This document shows, in pieces, positions 47,932 through 56,790 of a DNA stretch of 64,000 bases (positions within the stretch are counted from its first letter, which is position 1; each line of letters starts with the position of its first letter). The stretch is from Lepidodermella squamata (taxonomy: Eukaryota; Gastrotricha), in the NCBI GenBank assembly GCA_047495785.1, contig JBLDXI010000009.1:310001-374000 (forward strand). The letters run 5' to 3'. Under the pieces are notes generated by a model. It did not search any database. It saw nothing but the letters and a program-made list of their open reading frames with translations, and was not told the origin of the DNA. Position numbers and translations under genes: made by a program.

Positions 47932-50019
47932 TTAGTAGAAAGCCCGGCCGCCGATAGCTTCTTCGTCGTAGTGTGGAATGTATATCGGACTGTTTGGAAT
48001 GTCTGGCGATGACAAGGCTCCGGACAGTACGCCGCGGGCGTTGTGATACTGATGGTACTGCCGGTTCGCAGGTGTTCGCGGATTGCCGACCATTGCGCTG
48101 CGACCGTGACGAGTCACATTGCCGCCATCTTCATTGATCTGCCGCATTGACTGCTTACGCGACAGCGGCAAAGTATTGAACCCTGAAAATATACAAGACA
48201 ATTTCAGCTATTAGATCAGCCATTTTTGAAAGAGGGGTTCCGAGCAGTTTTCAGAAAAGTCGCGGGAGGGTTCTGGGGTCATTGGATACTAGAGCAGCCC
48301 TATCTTCCAAATGTTCAGGGAATTTATACCTAAACACCTCATTTCGAAACTATTTTCAGCCAAAAGTATGATAAAAGATGCCTTCTATTCCAGATGTTAG
48401 ACTATTGCCAAGAAGGGATGGGTCACACGGATGGGTCAAGGTTCATTTTGGGGTTGAGGCAAATTTTCGTCAAGTTTAGACTTTTCCTACAGAGATGTCA
48501 AATTACCATAGTCGTCCTCGTAAGGCGTGGGCCTGTAGTTGTTTGTGGTGCTTGGGCTGTAGAGAATGTTCGAGTCATCTTCACTGTTCAGAGGAACCGA
48601 TGTGCCCAGAGCTCGCAAGCTGCAAAACTGTTTGCCACAGCGAGCGTGGCCGCAGGGGTTTCGCATGCTGATGCGCCGGATGATGTCATTTTGCGTGCTG
48701 TAGACGTTTCCGCGGTGGCTGCGGATCGCCTCAAGCCGCGCCGCATCGATGGCGCGTTTGCGGTCTCGCTTCGACGCCACCGTGTGAAGCAGCGTGACGA
48801 GAAACAGCCACGCGTCACAACTGCCCATAGCCACAAGGCCAAGCCAGCACATGCCCATGTGGGTAATAACGCCGTTCTGAGAGCGCCATTCGGCTGGCCA
48901 TTGCGAATTAGTGTGCCAGCGGAACGTTACCAAGGCTCCGGCTATACCGCACAAAGTCATCGCCTTGATCAGCATGAGGACAGCGCCTGAAATCGGTTCA
49001 GGGATGTAACCGGCTGGGTCGCCGCTCTTCAAACTGCGATGGCGATAGTCGTAGGTGCGAGGTCGTCGCCTGTTGCCGCGGCTGAACCTGATGAAGCGGT
49101 ACGCAGCGATCGCCAACCACATGAGTTCGGTGACGCCGATGCCGATGATGCAGATGTAACGGCAGATGAACAGCCACCACGTAGATTGATCGAGGTCGAG
49201 AAACAGTTTGAAAAACGAGCCGTAGTAGAAGCATTGCCCAAGCTGGCAAGTTTGCCATAGCCCTATGTCGGCGCTGACGTATCGCCTCAGCACTTTGATT
49301 GAACCATTAGCAGCTCCAGATTCGGCATCAGGTCGCGTCAATACGAAAGACGAATCGTTGGATCCGCCGCCGTGAGGTACAACCAACGGCGATTTGGGCG
49401 ACTCTGGCTCTGTTCGGCGCCGGGATTTTCCCGGCGAAGAAACGGCTGTCGCTGTTGTCGTAGTCGTCTTCTTCACCCTCTTTCGCGTAGTTGATAAAGA
49501 TTCAGTTTCGTTGGCCTCCGCCAAGTCATCATCGTCAACTAATAAGGTTGGCGTCGTTGCCTCGTCTGTTTCAGTCTCATTTTGAGTAAGACCGGCGAAG
49601 CTCACGAGGTCCTTGAACACAACGGAGTAAGGGTTGTGAGGCTGGAGCAAGAAGAAATCCTAATGCGAAATGCGGAGGGAAATTAAACCAGGGCAATGTG
49701 GAAAAAGCAACTAACTGGAAATGAGCCGTTGATAGTTTCTGGTGTAAGAACAAAAAAGTGGCTTCGCATCCAGTAAGGCGTCAGAACAATAGCGACACCA
49801 GCTCCGATGATGACTAGTTGGAGCAATAAATAAGAGAAGGTGGCTGATCTTTTCAGGAATTTGTTTCCAGCCCGCCGGGTCTCATATTCGCGATGGGAAC
49901 TTGAGGAAAATACATTATAAAATTTGAAACGGAAAAGAAATGGCTGACCTTGGAATTGGTTCCAGAAGGTCCATGTGCGGAGCTTTGCCTTTAACAGATA
50001 TGTCTGAGGATTCATCCAT
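47932..50019 (-). CDS. Claudin/PMP22-superfamily tetraspan protein with giant first loop
   Basis: Four exons (50019-49949, 49899-49716, 49659-48507, 48182-47932) give 552 residues. There are four membrane segments (about residues 43-65, 248-275, 309-332, 353-378). The first loop carries the claudin signature: PYWM after TM1 and GLWQTC-x4-C (about residues 219-229). The stretch between them is about 150 residues instead of the usual 20-30. This insert is acidic, then Lys/Arg/Thr-rich (RKRVKKTTTTT), with several N-glycosylation sites. The C-terminal 170 residues are cytoplasmic and Arg/Ser/Asn/Tyr-rich. In the superfamily such proteins act in cell junctions or as channel subunits. I chose the ATG at 50019, since its frame joins exon 2 and a splice acceptor (ATATTTTAG) lies 6 bp upstream. 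It may be a claudin-like or CACNG/stargazin-like member; I cannot say which. Confidence 0.7.
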
Positions 50020-50178
50020 TTGAAGCTAAAATATGGAATCGCCTGCTATGCAAACCTGTGACAGGCAAAGTCAAAGCAGGACGTTTGGGCCGGCGATGCT
50101 GCGGTTTGCTTGTATGTAGATTGCTTTCAGGTCGGTTACTAGTATGGGGCTGGCTTCTTGTTGGACGTGTAAAAAAAT

Positions 50179-50556
50179 TTAGCGTGCTCTGTTTTGTTTG
50201 AACGACTGCACTATTCGCACGCGATCACCAACGATTTGAGAAACAATCCACGCGACTAGGCGACACGCGCGAAAAACCATGTGCCGCCATTGAGGATTCT
50301 GAGTCACATCGCGAGAGCAAAACACCTCTTTGATTAAAGTATCTCTTTTGGATTTATTATAGCATATTTCTTTATCAATAACAACATGTTCCAATATCCG
50401 TGATATTACAATAATTATCATCATTTCAATACAAAACAACAAAGCGCAAATAATCAAAATTAAGGAATAATAGATATCTCTCACAAAATTCAGAAACCAA
50501 TAACGAGAAACTTTCAATCCTCTTATCAAGTTATAAATTGATATTTGTTGTGACAT
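50179..50556 (-). CDS. Hypothetical small membrane protein
   Basis: An intronless ATG-initiated ORF of 125 codons. It has one long hydrophobic segment (YSLILIICALLFCIEMMIIIVI, about residues 30-52) flanked by charged residues (a Lys/Arg-rich loop and an Arg-rich end), and a second weaker hydrophobic stretch near residue 100. It is too long and too well organised to dismiss, but no family is recognised and there are no splice or promoter signals. It lies on the same strand as the claudin-like gene, about 160 bp upstream of it. Confidence 0.35.
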   Translation of the reverse strand: MSQQISIYNLIRGLKVSRYWFLNFVRDIYYSLILIICALLFCIEMMIIIVISRILEHVVIDKEICYNKSKRDTLIKEVFCSRDVTQNPQWRHMVFRACRLVAWIVSQIVGDRVRIVQSFKQNRAR

Positions 50557-50942
50557 GGAAAGTCAAGCAATGTCAGTAAACAGTGTCGATGTAACATATG
50601 TAGTAGAAAACGCGCCGAAATTTCTCCAGGGATTAGCGCCGCTCAATCGCACACCGCGGAGTTGCGGTGCCTGTATTACGACTATCACACAGTCAATCGA
50701 TAAAGCGTGCTTGTGAGGAGGGTCATAGAAATTTGACCAGAAAACAAAATGTCGTCGGCATATGTACCCGGAAACCGCTGCTCAAGGCAAGACTCAAATA
50801 AAAATCGCTCACAACAAATCTTGGGTGAACACAAACGAGTGATTTGCAAAATATACTTCAGGGAGAGATAGGGAGTATTTGAATGAAAACTATAGCACGG
50901 TGACAATACAGCAGGTGAATTTTTGAAAATATTATGACAAAA

Positions 50943-52230
50943 CTAAAACCGGCCGTATCCCGAGCCGCCGCCACCGCCGTTCGACGTATTGGCAAGCTCG
51001 TCGTCGTCCAGGAGCGGCGCTTGTCCGGCGGATGTCAAATTACTCTTGGCATCGGGTAGGCCAGTTCCAGTTGACTTTTTGCTCAGACCCTTGCGTGAGA
51101 AAAATTTCTTCGCCAACTTAGCAAGTTTCACTTTAGTGGAGTGACCCATGTGCTTTGTCATCTCCGGGTTCAGCCGGCGGTGACCTGACCCCGAGCTTCG
51201 AGTTGGCGAGTACGGGAAACTTCCAGCATCCGGCATTCGCTGCAACTCTTCCCTGCGAGATTCTGCGGAAAAAAAAGACATTCAAGCCATGATCGACAAA
51301 GGCGAGAAAGTTATATACCATGAAAATTGGGATGATCAACTGGTAAAGTCGAATACTGGCGACCAGATCCGCCTTGAAAGTTCGAGATTCCTTGTTCTAT
51401 ATCAAAATATTAAAAAAATTGGCGCTCAAAATATGGAAGCAGACCTCTATTCACTGCGTCCATAAAGTCTTCATCTTGGCTCAGCATTTTGAGAAATTCT
51501 TCATTTTGAAGCATAATAGCGATTCGTTCGTCTTCTAGGAATGCATGCAAGTCGCCATCTTCCATTCCAGCATTGGCAGCATTCGCACGGAGTTCTTCAT
51601 TTTCTCTCAGACGTTTCGTCAGCGTGTCAGAATTAAGATCGCGAAGCATTTTTGAGCCAGCAACTGAATCGGCTCCCTGGTAACTTGACGTACCAGGATT
51701 GCCCGGAATTACTAAAAAGTCTGCGGGCAGAGGACGCAACATAGCGGGTTTCCATCGCGAATTCGTTGAAAGCTCTACGAGAACAGTATTAATATAGATA
51801 AGTTAGAAACGAAATGTTTGCAACACACCGTCAGTGAAGCTAATATGAACCAAAGAATCGCTAACATCTTCAACAGCGTCAGAACTGCCGCTTGGATATG
51901 GCCGCTGATTGCGATGAGATGCGGCATTCTTTGAAAACAATTACTGAAGTAAAGAAATTGTTGTGTACATGAAAGTATAAGAAATACCGAAGGTTTGTTT
52001 GAAGCTGGTTGAGAGGGAGAAGATGATATTTTCAATAAGCTGTCTATCGTTGAGTCAACTGATCCGCCATGAGAACGTAATACTTGTTCAATAACCTCAT
52101 CTTCGAGGTTCGGAAACATCGCTCGGAAAGTCTGCATTGCTTCCATGAAGTCAAGAACCATTCTGCTGTCAGCAGATGCATTATGCGAATCCTGCCACCG
52201 GTTTTCAGCTGGTAATGCTGACCAAGACAT
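50943..52230 (-). CDS. CUE-domain protein, CUEDC1-like
   Basis: Four exons (52230-51988, 51772-51445, 51396-51319, 51262-50943) give 322 residues. The CUE domain lies at about residues 27-68 (FMEAMQTFRAMFPNLEDEVIEQVLRSHGG...IDSLL), with the MFP and terminal LL needed for the ubiquitin-binding three-helix fold. A second conserved block (ALLEDERIAIMLQNEEFLKML-like, here HAFLEDERIAIMLQNEEF) is characteristic of CUEDC1. The C-terminus is basic (KLAKLAKKFFSRKG) and ends in a Gly-rich tail. The acceptor of exon 2 is GTAGAG, and only the second AG keeps frame. The gene starts 85 bp after the stop of IMP4 on the same strand. Confidence 0.8.
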
Positions 52231-52315
52231 TTTTAATTAAATATCATTCTACAAATCAAAATTTTGAAGCATGAACGCATTCAGACACCTTTAATTTGAG
52301 CACCAACAACAATTT
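52231..52315 (-). promoter_or_regulatory. Operon-like spacer with trans-splice-type acceptor
   Basis: Only 85 bp separate the IMP4 stop codon from the CUEDC1-like ATG. On the minus strand the spacer ends in TTTTGATTTGTAG (AG at plus 52249-52250), 18 bp before the ATG. It is too short for a normal promoter plus 3' end, which suggests a polycistronic pre-mRNA resolved by trans-splicing. Confidence 0.5.
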
Positions 52316-53185
52316 TCAGGCTAAGAAAGTTCTCTTTTTCGTCGTATTCATGTACGGCCGGAAGACCCATTCGATATCAGCAGCTTCGGCAGTATCCACT
52401 GTGCCTAATATGATCTTGTAAAGCTGAAGATTAAAACGCGGTCCCACTTCTTTCAGCTCAACCTTCGTTCCGTTTTCAACTTTGTAAGTGTGGTGTCGAA
52501 ACACAATCGTATCGTCTTTATTCACGAAAGACACAACACGACGGCTCTCAGATCGAGGAACGGGAAACAAGTATTTTAAAATCGATTTCACTCGCAAGCC
52601 AAGTCGCGATGAAAAATTGTCAAAAACAAGATGTGGATATTCTTCAGAGGCGGTACCAATGTCAGGAATGTCATGTCGCATGACGCAGTCGGAAATCGTA
52701 AAATAAGCCGTTGGGCCTAACGGTAAATGGCAAACAACCATACCATCAGGCACACCGCGATGCTCGTGTAACACAATGACATCCGTAACATCGTTGGCTC
52801 GACACGCATTCATTAGCTGAGACAGCTCGTAACTACCGCGATTAATTCTTTGGCTATTAGGGAATAACAGCTTCACTTCTTTCGCGAACTGCTTCAGTTT
52901 AGAGCTCGGGTCTCGAGATGTGGTGACAACGATTTTAGGGTCAGCTACTCCTGCCCAGCGATATTCATCATCCTCATGAACTGTAACATTAGCAGCTCCA
53001 TCGGCTTCCCATTCAACTTGATCCTGTAAGGCCAGTGCTTCACGGCGAAGTTCAGTTGGAATAAGTTTATTTTCATCCAAGGCATGTTTCAACTTCTCCT
53101 TTTTAGCGAGAATTTTAATTTGCTCTGATTCCTTGGTTTTCCGAGCCAAATATTCTCTTCTCAGGCGGGCCTGGCGCCGAAACAT
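52316..53185 (-). CDS. IMP4: U3 snoRNP protein IMP4 (Brix domain)
   Basis: A single exon encodes 289 residues, almost the same length as human IMP4 (291). The N-terminus is the Lys/Arg-rich coiled segment MFRRQARLRREYLARK, then a helical linker and the Brix domain: VVTTSRDPSSKLKQFAKE, ELSQLMNACR, DVIVLHEHRG, GMVVCHLPLGPTAYFT and PHLVFDNFSSRLG. It ends with the conserved FRPYMNTTKKR segment. IMP4 works with IMP3 and MPP10 in the small-subunit processome for 18S rRNA maturation in the nucleolus. A splice acceptor (CTCCATCAG) lies 4 bp before the ATG. It is the upstream member of the close pair with the CUEDC1-like gene. Confidence 0.93.
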   Translation of the reverse strand: MFRRQARLRREYLARKTKESEQIKILAKKEKLKHALDENKLIPTELRREALALQDQVEWEADGAANVTVHEDDEYRWAGVADPKIVVTTSRDPSSKLKQFAKEVKLLFPNSQRINRGSYELSQLMNACRANDVTDVIVLHEHRGVPDGMVVCHLPLGPTAYFTISDCVMRHDIPDIGTASEEYPHLVFDNFSSRLGLRVKSILKYLFPVPRSESRRVVSFVNKDDTIVFRHHTYKVENGTKVELKEVGPRFNLQLYKIILGTVDTAEAADIEWVFRPYMNTTKKRTFLA

Positions 53186-53563
53186 TTGACTGATGGAGCG
53201 TAAATGGTAATAAAACTCCTAAAAGATAACATCTGCATTGTGCATCTCTGGCAACTGGCAATGATTGATGATAATGGTGAGGTATATAACGCGCAAGACG
53301 AGCGATCGATAAGTACTTATAAGTACCGAGGATCGAACCCATGCTTTGAACTTTCAACTTGGAGCTAAGCTTTTAAGAGTGATGGTAGAGATAGCCCTGT
53401 GAAGATATTCGGGTTCTAGAGAATTATGGTTGATAGCAGTACATTTTTCTAATTGCCAACAGCACGAAACCCAACAACCGGAGACTAAGATCTGAAACGG
53501 GAGACAGCGAGCTCTATGCGCACACATACACACGGGATCGCAAAACCCTGCCCAGATGAAAAC

Positions 53564-53676
53564 GCCGTAAGGTATTCCGGGATAGCCCCAATGTATAGTA
53601 TACATCGTGTATAGCGCGCACTTGTATACTATACAACCGTATACTATACAGCGTGTATACTATACATGTATACTAT
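53564..53676 (+). repeat. Left terminal inverted repeat
   Basis: 113 bp, identical in reverse complement to the right terminus. It diverges abruptly after the fourth GTATACTAT motif. Confidence 0.88.
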
Positions 53677-54092
53677 ACAAGCTGCGGATGCGCGCGCGCA
53701 CTTGTATACCATACAAGTACGTCAAAATTACGGCCGTTTTCAAACCTAAAATGCAGATCAAGTTGGTAGAAGCATGACCCCCTGCTTAACATTCGAATTT
53801 AGATAAATCGGTAGTTGCTCTAGGCTCTATGAACAAGCGTTTAGCATTCAGCTTCGGGAAAATTAGGTATGAATTTTACAGCCAAATTGAATTGTGGCCA
53901 GACTGTGGAATGAGGGACATGTCTAGAAGAGTAATAATTTGATTGGCTCGAAAATAGTTGATTACAGGATCTTTAAAAAGCTGTTTCTTGTGTAGAGTGC
54001 GCGTAGATTGCATAGAAGCGCGCTCAAGAAGTTGCAACTTGTATAGTATACATGTATGGTATACAAGCACCTAGTGCGCACTCCATGGTTGA

Positions 54093-54205
54093 ATAGTATA
54101 CATGTATAGTATACACGCTGTATAGTATACGGTTGTATAGTATACAAGTGCGCGCTATACACGATGTATACTATACATTGGGGCTATCCCGGAATACCTT
54201 ACGGC
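54093..54205 (-). repeat. Right terminal inverted repeat
   Basis: 113 bp, the exact reverse complement of the left terminus, followed by the second copy of the ATGAAAAC target duplication. Confidence 0.88.
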
Positions 54206-54564
54206 ATGAAAACCCTGATGCAGCAAGCTCATTAAATAACCCCGCCACTTTTCATTCGATCATTCTTCAGAATCAACTTTTTATGAAAACCACTTAATTA
54301 TTTATCAAGTACAAAATAATAAAATTTGATGAGAAGATAGAATAATTTTAAAATACATAATTTCTGTTTTAATCGAGGGTAAGAGAGAAAACTGCAGTGG
54401 CTGTCGCACAGCCACAATCCGGGAGGGTTGGAAGTTGGTTGGGGCCGTGGCGATCGGAGGTAAAGTTAGGGAAGGTTAATAACTGAATAACTGTTAGCAT
54501 TCGTGGATTGAGATGCTTCTATTAGTTCTTGTGGTGTACCAAAAATATCTACAAGAAAATACGA

Positions 54565-54650
54565 TGGATGGGTGGATGGATGGATGGATGGATGTTAGAC
54601 CCTGACACCAATTCTGGTGATTTAACAGGGCTTGGGTTTATAAGTTAAAA
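54565..54650. repeat. (GGAT)n tract with dispersed-repeat flank, copy 2
   Basis: A tract of seven GGAT-type units is followed by GACCCTGACACCAATTCTGGTGA. The tract plus ACCAAT..CYGGTGA flank parallels the copy at 3343-3420. Confidence 0.4.
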
Positions 54651-55112
54651 CCTGTCACCGATGACCGAATCCGATTCGATGACCAGGGCTTTCGAGCTAG
54701 TCAGCTTACGAATGAAGGGGTCGGTCTGACTCTATCAATAATTGAAAATAAGGTTACAGCTGCTGCTTTATCTTGCTCTTAGCTTGTTAATTTTATGTTT
54801 GTGTCTCTTGCGTGCTTCGCAACATCATTTATTTCAGCGCCAGAACTTTAGTTTTGATTTATGATTACTTGAGACGTGCGTCCTTATTAGCTTCTATTGC
54901 GTCATACAATTGGGATGACTACCCACTAATACATATATTTTTATCTAGCCTATCATCAATCAATCAGGATTGTTACGGAAAATTGCCCACAAAGATATGC
55001 TGTTGTTCGCCATTCAAGCTCCAACTAAGTGTTGCTAAAGTTGGCAAAAAAATTAGCTTCTACTGGCTTCCGGAAATAATAAAAGTTGGGTTGAATTGAC
55101 ACTCAGACGCGT

Positions 55113-55118
55113 TTTATT
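55113..55118 (-). terminator. Poly(A) signal of the RPA-like gene
   Basis: TTTATT on the plus strand reads AATAAA, about 130 bp after the stop codon. Confidence 0.45.
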
Positions 55119-55246
55119 GTTAAAGTTTGTTGAATGAGCAGTAAAGAAAAAGTTGTACTTCAATTGAAAAGTTTCACAATAAAACTGATGTAATGAAATG
55201 AAATGAGATGATGAAAAAAGAATGATCAAAATGAGTAAAAACAGTG

Positions 55247-56349
55247 TTATTTTCGCATTGGTACAAGTTGGCGGCGAAGGACCATGGCCTCTTCGAAGTC
55301 GGGATTGACTTGCAGGTTCCTTGTGCAGGAAACCTGAAGGCCGAAACGCTCCGAGCGTTGAATCGTAGCATGCTTGAACGCTACTATTTTCGGCTTGGTT
55401 GCTCGTTTGAGGGCAGGAATTTGGTCCTCCCATACGCACATCTTCACGCTGACGAGAGGAGAAAGCTTCAGCGTGAAATCCATTTTTGTCAACGGACGAT
55501 TCTGAAAAATTGAAAAATAAAAAAAAACCAGGAGTAATAAAAATACATACGATGCCGCTTTTTGTAGGCGTTACAGGCGCTGGCGCTTCTTCTTGGCTGA
55601 CGAAACCAAGCAGGTCAGTGAAGCGCCTGGTTTCGTTGAGCTGAATAGCCGCAAAATCCGTCGGCGAAATAACGTTCCACGTCAGCTGAGGAACGAGGAT
55701 ATCGTCGACGGGCACTGCTGTGAACGAAGATTCAGCTCTGAAACTTGTTGCCCCGAAAACTGGGTCGGTGTCCTGTTGGGAAATAGATTAAATTAAATGA
55801 CCGGTAAAGAATTGATGAATGAATGGCAAATTATATAATGTCAAGAAATTTCTCACCTTTTCGGCCTTGAAGCCGAAAATTTTGAAAGTTCTGTTGAAGA
55901 GCAGCTTGCCGGCTATCAGCTCAGCTTGCGTGGTGCATTTGAGCTTCCGGTTGTCCTTGCCGTCGTAAATGACGAAGGTGACCATTGCGCCGTTGGAGTA
56001 GTGACTAGGAACAAATAACTAGGTATAAAAAACTCAAGCGTAGAAATTCAAATTACGCAATGCCGCTGGAGCTAGCGACTCGAATTATCACTGCGGCGTC
56101 ATGGACTGGCGTTGTCAATGTCCAGAGCGAGAGCGGCTTAACTGGCGTTGTCGACATGACGTCAGTTAGATCGAAGTCATAGTCGACCGAATCCTCGTTT
56201 ATCAAATCTGGAAAAATACGAGTCACCAGAATTAACTAATTGCAGTAAAAATTACTGGGTGAATCGATCCTTGCCCTCGATTCAGGGCGTTCGCCCTCCG
56301 ACATCTCATTAAGATTGAGCCCGTGTTTTATTCCGCGACCACGAGACAT
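55247..56349 (-). CDS. RPA70-like single-strand DNA-binding protein, Helitron-associated
   Basis: Five exons (56349-56256, 56207-56057, 56004-55857, 55772-55551, 55501-55247) give 289 residues. After about 45 residues come two OB folds laid out like DBD-A and DBD-B of RPA70. The first has TPVKPLSLWTLTTPVHDAAV, MVTFVIYDG, AGKLLFNRTFKIFGFKAEK and SSFTAVPVDD. The second has ISPTDFAAIQ, FTDLLGFVS, a KMDFTLKLSPLVSVKMCVWE strand pair (RPA: MD.SG..V..TLWG) and NPDFEEAMVLR (RPA: ANPD.PEA..LR). The RPA70 N-terminal protein-docking domain and the C-terminal zinc-ribbon DBD-C are missing. It would coat displaced single strands during transposition. Position and strand suggest it belongs to the Helitron; a host RPA paralogue is the alternative. 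AATAAA on this strand lies about 130 bp downstream. Confidence 0.72.
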
Positions 56350-56790
56350 GTCAGATTGAAATGAGATTAAAAAACGATAAGAATAATAACAAGGAATAAT
56401 AATAGGATAATAATGAAGAACAATAGTACACGAAAATGTTGAGAAAGCTGTGAATGATGTTGATGACCACAGAAGGGAGGTTTAAGTAGCCAAAAAGGCG
56501 GTAAAATGGTGGCAGATTTACTTTTTAAAGCACGCGACGTTTTGGCGCGTAGTATTGCGCAACAATTGAATTACAAATGGGCGTGAAGCAGCCTGACAGA
56601 GTAATCGGAAATTCATAGGAGAGCACGTTGGAAATGTCAAACAACTAGCTACTCCTTAGAATATCGGATTTCATTAGTCAGTGAAATGTTGATCGAAAAT
56701 TGCTAAAATTGTTTACAACCACCTTTACGTCCAAGTTCCAATGGAGAAGTTTTATTGCTAATCAACTAAAGACGTAATAATGGCTCATAA
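56350..56790. other. Spacer between RepHel and RPA-like genes
   Basis: 441 bp without an ORF. It contains the AATAAA of RepHel (TTTATT at 56751-56756) and presumably the promoter of the RPA-like gene. No splice acceptor precedes the RPA-like ATG closely, unlike most genes in this window. Confidence 0.45.
56751..56756 (-). terminator. Poly(A) signal of RepHel
   Basis: TTTATT on the plus strand reads AATAAA, 35 bp after the RepHel stop codon. Confidence 0.5.

Larger units (their letters stand above)
53564..54205. mobile_element. 642-bp MITE-like DNA transposon with 113-bp perfect TIRs
   Basis: The left terminus GCCGTAAGGTATTCCGGGAT is repeated exactly in reverse complement at the right end. 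By hand the match is perfect for 113 bp (53564-53676 against 54093-54205). The 8 bp ATGAAAAC occur directly on both sides (53556-53563 and 54206-54213), a target-site duplication. No transposase ORF is inside, so the element is non-autonomous. Within the TIRs the palindrome TGTATAGTATACA and its near variants recur many times, and further inner copies occur. An 8-bp duplication fits hAT, P, Merlin or similar superfamilies; the termini do not settle which. Perfect arms imply a recent insertion. Confidence 0.88.
53186..55246. other. Intergenic region carrying the MITE and a repeat tail
   Basis: No protein gene is supported. It contains the 642-bp element at 53564-54205 and a (GGAT)n tract at 54565-54590 with a flank resembling 3343-3420. 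A plus-strand 95-codon ORF (54812-55099) has no domain. A minus-strand AATAAA (TTTATT at 55113-55118) belongs to the RPA-like gene. Confidence 0.45.

Noticed and set aside
53310-53350. GGTTCGATCC on the minus strand as a tRNA T-arm
   Set aside because: No matching anticodon arm, D-arm or acceptor stem could be paired around it.
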